Below are positions 4,601-12,571 of a stretch of DNA of 13,820 nt, one piece after another. Every line of letters starts with the position of its first letter. The stretch's first letter is position 1. Origin of the DNA: a bacterium (GTDB lineage: Bacteria > CAIWAD01); assembly GCA_030685015.1 (NCBI GenBank), contig JAUXWS010000026.1, positions 1-13,820 of the forward strand, given 5' to 3'. The notes beneath the pieces were generated by a model. It did not search any database, had not been told where the DNA came from, and worked only from the letters and a program-made list of their open reading frames with translations. Both the position numbers and the translations under genes were made by a program.

Positions 4601-6973
4601 ATGTCCCCATCCTTGATCATCTGGTGTGTGGCCACGGGGGTCCTGGCCTGGCAGGGCACCCGCTGGTGGACAGGCCTGCGCCGCCTGGGGGCTTCGCCGG
4701 CGCCAGCGGCGGCCCAAGCGCCGCATCCAGCGGTCTGGGTGCTGGTGGCGGCCCGGGACGAGGCGCTGCAGGTGCCCGCCCTCTTGACCGCCCTGGCCGG
4801 GCAGGCAGGGGTGGATGCCCGGCCCCGCCTGGTGCTGGTGGACGATGGATCAGTGGACGGCAGTGCCGATCTGGCCCGCCGCCTGCTGGCCGACTGGCCG
4901 GAGGCGACCGTCCTGGTCCAGCCGCCGGCGGGCAAGCTGGCCGCCCTCGCCGCCGGCCTGCGCCACGTGCTGGAAAGGGCCGGTGCGGAGGATCTCGTCC
5001 TCTTCACCGATGCCGATTGTCGTCCCGCCGCCGGCTGGCTGGCCGCCCATCTGGCGGCCCATGCCGCCGGCGCCGACCTGGTGGGCGGCCACGTCGTCCT
5101 TGCTTCCCCGGACGGCGAGGTGTCCGCCTTCCGCCGCTTCGAGAACGCCGCCAGCAGCCTGCAAGCCGCTGTGGGCTTCATGCTGGGCAGGCCGCCCTTC
5201 GCCCGGGGCGCCAACTGGTCGACGCGGGCCCGCCTGCTGCGCCAGGTCGACGGTCTGTCGAACCTGGAGGATCTGCCCAGCGGCGACGACGTCCACCTCA
5301 TCCGGCGTCTGGGGCAGGTTGCGGCGCGCTGCGCCTTCCTCACCAGCGCGGCGTCCATCGTCCACACCCGTGAGGCGGGCAACGCCGTCCGCCAGGCCCG
5401 CCGCCGCTACGGCAAGCTGCGGGACCTGCCCGCCCGCGAGATCCTGCGCCAGGCCTCGCTCTTCCTGGCGCTTCTTCTGCAAGGAGCGCTGCTGGCCCGT
5501 TGGGCCGTGGCCGGCTCCCCGCTTGTCCTGCTCCCCGCCACGCTCCTGCCGGCCCTGGCGCTCGCCGCCCGGCGGATGCTGGCGGAGGGCCTGGCCCTGC
5601 TGGGCGAAGGGGAGCTTGTGCCCCGTGCGGGGCGACTGTCCCTGCTCCTGGTGCTCCACGCCCTCCGGCACAGCCTCGTCGGCGGCCTCCGCGGCTACCA
5701 GTGGCGCCAAGGCGCCCCCTCCCGCGAGTCCCTCCTCTTCCTGCGACACACCCTTACCCTGCGCCGGCTCTGGAACGCGGTCAAGAGCCATGCCAGCTAC
5801 GGTCTTTCCCTCCTGCTGCGGCGCCCCATCGTCTGGGGCCTGCCCACCGTCTTCATGGTGGAACCCACCAACGCCTGCAACCTGAAGTGTCCCCTCTGCC
5901 CCACGGGCGCGGGAACGCTCAAGCGGCCCGCCCGCTTCCTGGACAAGGCCGTCTACGACCGCCTGCTGGACGAGCTGGGTCGCGACGCCTTCATGGTCCT
6001 GCTCTGGAACCAGGGGGAGAGCTTCCTCCACCCCGACTTCCTGCCCATGGTGCGCCGGGCCGCCGGGATGGGCCTGTGGACCTACGCCTCCACCAACGGC
6101 CACTACCTGGACGACCCCGATGCCCTGGTCCGCAGCGGCCTGGGCACCCTGCTTGTCAGCGTGGACGGCGCCAGCGCCGAGACCTACGAGGCCTACCGCC
6201 GCAGCGGCAACTTCCCGCTGGTGGTGGAGGGCCTCACCCGCCTGATGGCGGCCAAGCGCCGCCTGGGCAGCGCCACGCCCGTCGTCCACCTCCAGTTCAT
6301 CGTCATGCGGCACAACCAGCACGAGATCCTCGAGATCGACCGGCTGGCCCGCCGCTGCGGCGTGGACCGCCTCACCCTGAAGACCGTGCAGATCTACGAC
6401 GACGCCGACATCGACGTGTGGCTGCCCGAGGACGAGGCGGCGCGGCGCTACCAGGTGGTGGAGGACGAGGGGGGTCGCCATTTCGCCATGAAACACGGCT
6501 ACCCCAACCGCTGCCAGCGCCTCTGGAACCAGCCCGTGCTCAATGCCGGCGGCGAGCTGGCCGTCTGCTGCTTCGACAAGGACAGCGACTTCGCCATGGG
6601 CGACCTGTCCACCCACAACTTCCGCGAGCTGTGGACCAGCCGGCCCTACATGGCCTTCCGCCGCGCCGTCTTCCGCCAGCGCAGCCAGTTCGAGATGTGC
6701 CGCAACTGCGGCGAAGGGGTGAGACTCACCCTCGAGCAGCGGGACCTGGCGGTGGATCTGCGCCGGCCCCTGGGCGACAGCCTGCGCCACCGGGGCTGGG
6801 CCGTCCCTGACGAGGATGAGGTCCGCCGCCGCATCGAGGCGGCCCGCGCCAGCCGCCCGCGCGAGGCGGGTGGCCGGGAGCAGCGGCGCGAGGGCCGGGA
6901 CGGCGTGGCCGGCATGTCGCTGGGACAGGGACCCCGCCCCATCGAGGAACTGGAGGGCAGGGAGGCGCCATGA
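4601..6973 (+). CDS. Fusion of GT2 glycosyltransferase and radical SAM/SPASM enzyme
   Basis: One 790-residue frame with two enzymes. Residues 1-25 form a hydrophobic anchor. Residues about 45-275 are a GT-A family 2 transferase: VLVAARDE (48-54), DD (81-82), DAD (137-139), SGDD (227-230) and RQARRRY (264-270), which resembles QxxRW without the Trp. Membrane segments follow (about 285-330). From about 412 comes a radical SAM domain: CNLKCPLC (C426, C430, C433) to bind the 4Fe-4S cluster that cleaves S-adenosylmethionine. SPASM-type cysteines follow (C638, C656, C657, C700, C703) for an auxiliary cluster. The tail (705-790) is Arg- and Glu-rich. ATG 4601 is the only start after an in-frame TAG at 4571; no strong ribosome site precedes it. 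It overlaps the next gene as ATGA. The coupled domains suggest a sugar is transferred and then modified by radical chemistry; the substrate is unknown. Confidence 0.93.
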   Translation: MSPSLIIWCVATGVLAWQGTRWWTGLRRLGASPAPAAAQAPHPAVWVLVAARDEALQVPALLTALAGQAGVDARPRLVLVDDGSVDGSADLARRLLADWPEATVLVQPPAGKLAALAAGLRHVLERAGAEDLVLFTDADCRPAAGWLAAHLAAHAAGADLVGGHVVLASPDGEVSAFRRFENAASSLQAAVGFMLGRPPFARGANWSTRARLLRQVDGLSNLEDLPSGDDVHLIRRLGQVAARCAFLTSAASIVHTREAGNAVRQARRRYGKLRDLPAREILRQASLFLALLLQGALLARWAVAGSPLVLLPATLLPALALAARRMLAEGLALLGEGELVPRAGRLSLLLVLHALRHSLVGGLRGYQWRQGAPSRESLLFLRHTLTLRRLWNAVKSHASYGLSLLLRRPIVWGLPTVFMVEPTNACNLKCPLCPTGAGTLKRPARFLDKAVYDRLLDELGRDAFMVLLWNQGESFLHPDFLPMVRRAAGMGLWTYASTNGHYLDDPDALVRSGLGTLLVSVDGASAETYEAYRRSGNFPLVVEGLTRLMAAKRRLGSATPVVHLQFIVMRHNQHEILEIDRLARRCGVDRLTLKTVQIYDDADIDVWLPEDEAARRYQVVEDEGGRHFAMKHGYPNRCQRLWNQPVLNAGGELAVCCFDKDSDFAMGDLSTHNFRELWTSRPYMAFRRAVFRQRSQFEMCRNCGEGVRLTLEQRDLAVDLRRPLGDSLRHRGWAVPDEDEVRRRIEAARASRPREAGGREQRREGRDGVAGMSLGQGPRPIEELEGREAP

Positions 6974-7932
6974 GGTCCGTCCTCACCGGCTGGTTGCTCA
7001 AGTCGGCCGTGGCGCTGGCGCTCTGCGTCTGGCTGCTCGGCCGCCTGGACGCCCCCGGTCTGGTCCGGGCCGTGGGGGACATGTCCTTCCTCCACCTGGC
7101 CAGCGCCCTGCTGCTGCTGGTGCCCAACCTGGCCTTCCAGGCCATCAAGTGGGGCCTGCTGGTCAGGGCCCAACTGCCGCGGGCGACCGGGGGACGCATC
7201 GTGCTCTCCTTCCTGGCGGGCACGGCCCTGGGCACCCTGACACCGGGCCGCCTGGGCGAGCACGCCCGCGCCGCCTGTTTCGGGGGCCGCCGGACGGAAC
7301 TGGCCGCCCTCTCCCTGCTCGACAAGTTCAGCTCCGCCGCCGTCACCAGCCTGTTCGGCGCCCTGGGCCTGCTCCTGCTGCCGCGCTGGGACCTCAGCAT
7401 CTTCGGCCGGGCGGCGCCGCTCGTGCTGCTGTTGTTGGGCCTTTACGCCGCCGCCGTCCTCGTCTGGACCCTGGCCGGCCTGGCCCTGCTCCTGGCTCCG
7501 GCCCGCGTCACCGGCCTGCTGGGCCGCCTGCCCTGGCTGGCCGCCCGGGAGCGCTTCGCCCGGGTCCACGGCGCCATGCTGCTGGTGCGCCGTCCGCGCC
7601 GCCTGGGCCTCCTCGCCGCGGCGCTGGCCTTCTACCTCACCTTCATCACACAGTTCGTCCTGCTCGCCCGCGGCCTGGGGCTGGATTCGACGCTGGCGCC
7701 CGCCGCCGCCGCCGGCACCATGTTCCTCAAGAGCCTCTTCCCCATCAGCCTGGGCGACCTGGGAGTGCGCGAACTCTTCGCCGCCAACCTCTTCGCCAGC
7801 ATCGGCGGCGCCCCCGAACTGGCCGTGACAGCGGCCTTCCTCCTCTTCGTCATCAACGTGCTGCTCCCCTCCCTGGCCGGCAGCTGGGCGGCCCTGGCCC
7901 TGCGCCCCTGGGGCGGAAGGGAGGACAGGTGA
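6970..7932 (+). CDS. YbhN/AglD-type integral membrane protein (flippase-like)
   Basis: A 320-residue, very hydrophobic protein with about eight likely membrane segments. It carries the two signatures of the LPG_synthase_TM/UPF0104 (YbhN, AglD) family: TPGRLGEHARA (91-101) and FPISLGDLGVRELF (257-270). Family members include the membrane part of lysylphosphatidylglycerol synthase and many uncharacterised proteins found next to glycosyltransferases, often taken to move or handle lipid-linked substrates. There is no soluble acyl- or aminoacyl-transferase domain, and the length fits the stand-alone form. ATG 6970 overlaps the upstream stop (ATGA), with GGGAGG 4 bases upstream. It overlaps the next gene as GTGA. 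Its place between GT2 genes suggests it presents or flips the lipid carrier; this is inference. Confidence 0.9.
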   Translation: MRSVLTGWLLKSAVALALCVWLLGRLDAPGLVRAVGDMSFLHLASALLLLVPNLAFQAIKWGLLVRAQLPRATGGRIVLSFLAGTALGTLTPGRLGEHARAACFGGRRTELAALSLLDKFSSAAVTSLFGALGLLLLPRWDLSIFGRAAPLVLLLLGLYAAAVLVWTLAGLALLLAPARVTGLLGRLPWLAARERFARVHGAMLLVRRPRRLGLLAAALAFYLTFITQFVLLARGLGLDSTLAPAAAAGTMFLKSLFPISLGDLGVRELFAANLFASIGGAPELAVTAAFLLFVINVLLPSLAGSWAALALRPWGGREDR

Positions 7933-9101
7933 GCCTGACCGCCCTCAGCCTGCTCGCGCTCAACGGGGTCTATGCCGCTTATGTGTGGCGGCTGGGCGGC
8001 GCCCTGGCCGGACGCGGCGACCGCCTGGCGCCCGGCGGCGGGGAGGAGGGCGAAGTGGCGGCCGGGGGGATCTCCGTCATTGTCCCCGCCCGCAACGAGG
8101 CGGAGGCCCTGCCCGCCACCCTGCGGACCTTGTGCGCCCAGACCCTGCCGCGGGAGCGCTGGGAGCTGCTGGTGGTGGACGACTGCTCCCGCGACGGCAG
8201 CGCGGAGGTGGCGCGGGTCCTGATCGAGGAGCTGGGCCGGCAGGGCGTCGCGGCGCGCCTGCTGGGCACCACGCCCGGGCGCAGCGGCAAAAAGGAGGCC
8301 ATCGACCTGGGCCGGGAGGAGGCGCGGCATGACTGGGTGGCCGTGCTGGACGCCGATTCGCGCCCCGGTCCCGACTGGCTGGCCACCCTGCTGGGCGCGG
8401 TCCGGTCCGGCGACGGCCTGCTGGCCGGGCCGGTCGTCTTCGCGGGGGAGGGCCTCTGGTCGCGCCTGGTGCGTCTGGAGTACATGGGCCTGCTGGGGGC
8501 GGGCCTCGCCTCCTTCGCCCTCGGCCGACCTCTCTTCGCCAGCGGGGCCAACCTGGCTTGGCGGCGGACGGCCTACCGCGAAGCAGGCGGCTACGAGGGC
8601 CTGCTGCACCTGCCCAGCGCCGACGACACGCTGCTCATCCAGCGCATGCGGCTGCGCACCCGCTGGACCCTGGCCGCCACGCTGGCCCGCGGCGCCCTCG
8701 TCGCCACCCGCGGTCCGGCCGGGCCGCGCGAGTTCTGGCGCCAGCGCGTGCGCTGGACCTCCAGCGAACGCCACATGCCCGACCGCGCCGCCCAGGCCGG
8801 CGCCCTGGGCCTCTACCTGGTCTTCCTGGGCACGCTGCTGGCGCCCATCCTGGCCCTGAGCGGACACCTGTCCGCGCATGCCGCCCTCGGCATCGTCCTG
8901 CTCAAGCTGATCCCCGACCTGCGCCTGACGGTCCACGCGGCGCGGCGCCTGGGCGGGCGCGGCCTGCTGCCGCTCTTTCCGCTGGTCTGGCTGGGACAGC
9001 TGGCCTATGGACTGGTCGTGCCCTGGGTCGGGACCTTCGTCCGCCCCCCGTGGCGCGGCTCGCCGGCCGAGGGCCGGCCGCCGCTCGGATGCGCGCCATG
9101 A
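7929..9101 (+). CDS. Membrane GT2 glycosyltransferase (second copy)
   Basis: A 390-residue protein starting at GTG 7929, which overlaps the previous stop (GTGA) and has GGGAGG just upstream. The frame is open further back but runs inside the upstream gene. There is an N-terminal membrane segment (about 3-20), then a GT-A domain: ISVIVPARNEAEALP (48-62), VVDDCSRDGS (82-91, nucleotide-sugar aspartates), LDADSRPGPDW (140-150, metal-binding DxD), SADDTLL (230-236) and QRVRW (272-276), a clean QxxRW motif as in membrane-embedded synthases. Three or more C-terminal membrane segments (about 292-312, 318-335, 346-372) follow. It probably adds a sugar to a lipid acceptor on the cytoplasmic face of the membrane. 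The C-terminal tail ends in low-complexity Pro/Arg/Gly residues. Donor and acceptor cannot be read from the sequence. Confidence 0.93.
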   Translation: MSLTALSLLALNGVYAAYVWRLGGALAGRGDRLAPGGGEEGEVAAGGISVIVPARNEAEALPATLRTLCAQTLPRERWELLVVDDCSRDGSAEVARVLIEELGRQGVAARLLGTTPGRSGKKEAIDLGREEARHDWVAVLDADSRPGPDWLATLLGAVRSGDGLLAGPVVFAGEGLWSRLVRLEYMGLLGAGLASFALGRPLFASGANLAWRRTAYREAGGYEGLLHLPSADDTLLIQRMRLRTRWTLAATLARGALVATRGPAGPREFWRQRVRWTSSERHMPDRAAQAGALGLYLVFLGTLLAPILALSGHLSAHAALGIVLLKLIPDLRLTVHAARRLGGRGLLPLFPLVWLGQLAYGLVVPWVGTFVRPPWRGSPAEGRPPLGCAP

Positions 9102-9805
9102 GCGCCCTGCTGCACCGGCCGCCCGCCTGGCGCCCCCTCCTTCAGCCCGGGCTGTGGCGCCTGCCCCGGCGCCTGGCCTGGCTGGGCGGCAGCGGTCGCG
9201 TCCTCCTCACCTTCGATGACGGACCCGGACCGGCCACGGCTGAGGCGGCCCGTCTGCTGGAGGCGGCGGGGGCGCGCGCGCTCTTCTTCCTCGTGGCCGG
9301 CCGCCTGCCCGAGGATCCGGCCCGCCCCGCCACGGCGGACGAGGAGCAGGCCCTGGCCATCACCCGCGCCCTGCTGGCCGCCGGCCACCTCCCCGCCGTG
9401 CATGGCCTCAGCCATCGGCGCCTGGGCCTGCTGCCGCCTGCCGTCGTGCGCCGCGACCTGGCCCGCGCCGCCGGACGCCTGGCCGCCGCCTGCGGCCTGC
9501 CGCCGATCTTCCAGCGGCCGCCCTACGGCAACTGGACGCCCTGGCTCAGCCGCGTCTCGCGCCGTCTGGGCCTGGAGCCCGTCTTCTGGAGCCTCAATCC
9601 CGCCGACTACCGCGCCCCGCGCCCGGACGCGCTCGTCAGCCGGGTGCTGGAGCTGGCGCGCCCGGGGGACATCCTGCTTCTGCACTGCAGCGGCCCGGGC
9701 CAGGAGTCGACGCGGGCCGCCCTGCCGGCCATCCTGGCCGGTTTGCGCGGCAAGGGGCTGAGTCCGCTTGATCCCATGGCCCTGCTGGAGGACGCCCATG
9801 CCTGA
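9098..9805 (+). CDS. Polysaccharide deacetylase family protein (NodB fold, CE4)
   Basis: A compact 235-residue NodB-type deacetylase. Motif 1 TFDDGP (38-43, D40 base and D41 metal), motif 2 HGLSH (H102 and H106 metal ligands, with Gly in place of the usual Thr/Ser), motif 3 RPPYG (140-144), motif 4 FWSLNPADY (163-171) and motif 5 DILLLH (191-196) are all in order. The family removes N- or O-acetyl groups from sugars such as GlcNAc, using a metal. There is no signal peptide, so it likely acts on a cytoplasmic or membrane-bound intermediate. ATG 9098 is preferred because it overlaps the upstream stop (ATGA); ATG 9089 is also in frame, and neither has a strong ribosome site. It overlaps the next gene by 8 bases. 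It may trim a sugar added by a neighbouring GT2. Confidence 0.93.
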   Translation: MSALLHRPPAWRPLLQPGLWRLPRRLAWLGGSGRVLLTFDDGPGPATAEAARLLEAAGARALFFLVAGRLPEDPARPATADEEQALAITRALLAAGHLPAVHGLSHRRLGLLPPAVVRRDLARAAGRLAAACGLPPIFQRPPYGNWTPWLSRVSRRLGLEPVFWSLNPADYRAPRPDALVSRVLELARPGDILLLHCSGPGQESTRAALPAILAGLRGKGLSPLDPMALLEDAHA

Positions 9806-10964
9806 GTGGCTGCTGCTGCCTCCCGGCTGGCCCCGCGCCCTGGCGCTGGTCGTGGCGGCGGGCATCCTCATCATGATCTGGCTGCGCCGCGCCTGGCTCG
9901 AGGAACTGGTGGAAGAGGGGAGCGACCGGGCTGCCGCGGAGAGGAGCGCGCCGGCGGCAGGCGGGGAGCCGCAGCGCAGCCTGCTCATCGTCGCCCGCAA
10001 TGAAGAGGAAGCGCTGCCCGGCCTGCTGCAGGACTTGGACCGGCTGCTGGCGAGGGATCCCGCCCTCGAGATCATGCTGGCGGACGACCAGTCGACGGAC
10101 GGCACGCGCCCCCTGCTCGAGGCATTCTGCGCCGATGCGGAGCGTCACGGGCGCGTCCGGCTCCTGCCGGCCGAACCCGGCCGCCGCGGCAAGCCCGCCT
10201 GGCTGCGCCACGGCGTTGATCAATGCCGGGGCCGGCAGGTGCTCTTCAGCGACGCCGACTGCCGGCTGCCGGCCGGCTGGAGCCTGGCCCTGGGCGCCCT
10301 CCTCGACGAAGGGCTGATCGCGGTGGGTGGCCTCGTGCTGCTGGAAGGAGGCGCCACGCCAGACCCCGCCGCGCGCTGGCAGCGCCTCCACTGGCTGCTC
10401 CTCTCGGGCATGGGCGCTCTCCTCTCGGCCCGCATGCACCAGGCGGCGCCCTCGCTCTGGGGGGCCAACCTTGCCTTCGACCGCGCCGCCGTGGACAAAC
10501 TGGGCGGTTATGCCCGACTGGCCGCCGTGGACAGCGGGGAGGATCTGGCCTTTGCCCGGGCGCTGGCCCGCCTCGGGGCGCCTCATCGCCTCGCCGCCTT
10601 TCCCCTCGACAGCCGGGTGCGCACCAGGCCCGAGACGTGGGCGGGCAGCGCCCGCCAACTGGCCCGCTGGTTGGCCGGCCTGCCCCGCCTGGCGCCGCTC
10701 CATCTGAGCCTGGTCCTGGGAGCCGCGGCCTGGCTGGGTGCCCTCGCCGCCATCCTCCTCCTGCGGCCCATCCTGGGCCTGGTGCTGGGCGGCGCCGCCG
10801 TGCTCAGCCTCTCCGCCCTGCTGGACGAGCTGGCCGCCCGCCTGCGCGAGGAGCGGCCCGCCGCCTCCGAGACGGCCCTCTACCTGGCCGCTTGGCCGCT
10901 GGTGGCCCTCCTCGCCCTCTGGCATGGCCTGCGCGGCACCACCGGCTGGAGGCGCCCCGCATGA
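9798..10964 (+). CDS. Membrane GT2 glycosyltransferase (third copy)
   Basis: A 388-residue protein starting at ATG 9798, with GGAGG 6 bases upstream; it overlaps the deacetylase gene by 8 bases. An N-terminal membrane segment (about 13-30) precedes a GT-A domain: LLIVARNEEEALP (62-74), DD (96-97), LFSDADCRLPAGW (149-161, DxD at 152-154), SGED (246-249) and QLARW (287-291, QxxRW). C-terminal hydrophobic segments (about 303-335 and 360-377) follow. Its DxD block (LFSDADC...AGW) is very like that of the fused GT2 (LFTDADC...AGW), while the second copy differs (VLDADSRP), so the first and third may be the closer pair. It overlaps the PHP gene as ATGA. It probably adds another sugar to the same lipid-linked product; donor and acceptor are unknown. 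Confidence 0.92.
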   Translation: MPEWLLLPPGWPRALALVVAAGILIMIWLRRAWLEELVEEGSDRAAAERSAPAAGGEPQRSLLIVARNEEEALPGLLQDLDRLLARDPALEIMLADDQSTDGTRPLLEAFCADAERHGRVRLLPAEPGRRGKPAWLRHGVDQCRGRQVLFSDADCRLPAGWSLALGALLDEGLIAVGGLVLLEGGATPDPAARWQRLHWLLLSGMGALLSARMHQAAPSLWGANLAFDRAAVDKLGGYARLAAVDSGEDLAFARALARLGAPHRLAAFPLDSRVRTRPETWAGSARQLARWLAGLPRLAPLHLSLVLGAAAWLGALAAILLLRPILGLVLGGAAVLSLSALLDELAARLREERPAASETALYLAAWPLVALLALWHGLRGTTGWRRPA

Positions 10965-12571
10965 GAGGTCCCACCCATCATGCGGAGAGCCATCCGCGCT
11001 ACGCCGAACTCCACTACACGCCCCTGGGCAAGTCCCTGTCACGCCTTTGGCAGCCCTGGCCCGAGATCTACCTCGACCTGCCCTGGCGCATCACGGCGGG
11101 ACGACCGCTGCCCCTGCTCCTCGCCTTCGCCGACGCCCACCGCTTCCCGGTCCGCCTGTTGGCCCTGGAGTTGACCCTGGCTGATCCGCGCGGCCGCCTC
11201 ACCCAGCAGCGTCGCGACCTGGACATCCGCCTCGAGACGCCGGTGGGCGGCCTGGTCCTGCTCGAGCTGGAGCTGGAGGATCCCGGCACGTGGGAACTGT
11301 GGGCCGACCTGCGCGCCGAGCGCCTGCCCGGCCCGGGCGGGGCGGCGGGCCAGGAGATCCTCTTCCGCAACCACCTCGCCCGCGGCCTCCCCGAGGAGCC
11401 GCTCCGGGTCCGGGTGGACCGCACGCCGCCGCCCCTCCTGCCCGGCATGGTCCAGGGCGATCCCCACGTCCATTCCTCCGCCACCCGCGACATGATCGAG
11501 TTCGGACCACCGCCGGAACTGCTGCGCCGCGCGGCGCGCGCCCTGGATCTGGACTGGTTCGCCCTGACGGACCACAGCTACGATCTGGACGATGGCGTGG
11601 AGAATCCCCGCCGCGCCGATCCTGCCCTCCCCATCTGGCGGCGCCAGCAGGAGTGGCTGGCGGCGGCGGCGGCCACGCCCGGCCCCTTCGTCATGGGCGG
11701 CGAGGAATGCTCGGTGGGGGGCGTGGGCGGTGGCATCCTCCACCTGTTGCTCCTGGCTCCCGACCGCTTCTGGCCCGGATCGGCCGACGGCGGCGAGTCC
11801 TGGCTGCCGCGGCGTCCGGAATGGCGTCTGCCCGCGCTGTTGGAGGCGCTGGCCGGCAGTGGCTGCCTGCCGGTCTCGGCCCACACCGGGGAGCGGCCGG
11901 GCGCGGGCGAGCGCTGGCTGCTGCGCCGCCGCTCCTGGCGCGGGGAGGACATGGCCCTCCTGACGGCGCACCAAGTGCTCTCCGGCGGGCTGGGGGCCGC
12001 TTTCCGGGCGGGTCGCCGCCTGTGGCTGGAGCAGCTGGCCCGCGGACGCCCCGCCGTCATTCTGGCCGGTGGGGACAGCCACGGCCATTTCAGCCTGGGA
12101 CGCTCCGTCCACGTGCCGGCCTGGAGCCTGGGTTGGGGACGCAGCCAGCTCTTCGGCCGCCACCGCAGCGCCTGCCTTCTGGCGGCGGGGGAGGCGCTGG
12201 CACCCCCTGCATCGGACCAGCCAGACCAGCGCCCCCGCCGTCTGCTGGCGGAACTGGAGGCCGGACGCACCCTCCTCACGGACGGCCCTCTGCTCTGGTT
12301 CACGGGTGGCGGCCAGACCTGCCTGGGCGGCATCCTGGCCGGGGGCGGATCCCACCTGCATGTCCGCCTGCGCGACGATGCCGGCCCCCTGCGTTGGCTG
12401 CGGCTGTGGGGGGGCGCTGCGGCCGGGGAGACGCTGCTCGCCGAGTGGCGGAAGCTGCCCCCAACGGCTGAACTGCCCCTGTCCTCCGCCTGGCGGGCAC
12501 ACCGCTGGCTGCGCGCCGAGCTTCGCCAGGCGGACGGCTTCGCCATGACCAATGCCGTCCGACCTGACTGA
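10961..12571 (+). CDS. PHP-domain metallohydrolase (CehA/McbA-like)
   Basis: A 536-residue protein. Residues about 1-155 look like a beta-rich domain (alternating hydrophobic strands such as RLLALELTL and GLVLLELEL). A PHP metallohydrolase domain follows: GDPHVHSS (H169, H171), ALTDHSYD (D204, H205), GGEECS (E248), H261, SAHTGE (H308) and GGDSHGHF (D372, H374), which supply the metal ligands expected of PHP enzymes. A final beta-rich part (about 430-536) ends the protein. PHP enzymes hydrolyse phosphoesters, and the CehA/McbA branch also hydrolyses other esters. There is no signal peptide. ATG 10961 overlaps the upstream stop (ATGA), with GGAGG 8 bases before it. As the last gene of the operon it may release a phosphate or other ester from the glycan or its lipid carrier; the substrate is unknown. 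Confidence 0.9.
   Translation: MRGPTHHAESHPRYAELHYTPLGKSLSRLWQPWPEIYLDLPWRITAGRPLPLLLAFADAHRFPVRLLALELTLADPRGRLTQQRRDLDIRLETPVGGLVLLELELEDPGTWELWADLRAERLPGPGGAAGQEILFRNHLARGLPEEPLRVRVDRTPPPLLPGMVQGDPHVHSSATRDMIEFGPPPELLRRAARALDLDWFALTDHSYDLDDGVENPRRADPALPIWRRQQEWLAAAAATPGPFVMGGEECSVGGVGGGILHLLLLAPDRFWPGSADGGESWLPRRPEWRLPALLEALAGSGCLPVSAHTGERPGAGERWLLRRRSWRGEDMALLTAHQVLSGGLGAAFRAGRRLWLEQLARGRPAVILAGGDSHGHFSLGRSVHVPAWSLGWGRSQLFGRHRSACLLAAGEALAPPASDQPDQRPRRLLAELEAGRTLLTDGPLLWFTGGGQTCLGGILAGGGSHLHVRLRDDAGPLRWLRLWGGAAAGETLLAEWRKLPPTAELPLSSAWRAHRWLRAELRQADGFAMTNAVRPD

Noticed and set aside
4850-6790. Very long open frame of about 646 codons on the minus strand opposite the fusion gene
   Set aside because: In DNA this GC-rich, antisense frames stay open by chance. 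The protein is low-complexity Gly/Ala/Gln/Val with no motif, while the plus-strand frame carries clear family signatures.
6816-7928. Upstream extension of the second GT2 frame
   Set aside because: The frame is open but overlaps the end of the fusion gene and the whole flippase-like gene in another phase, with Pro/Arg-rich noise. The GTG at 7929 has a ribosome site and the GTGA overlap.
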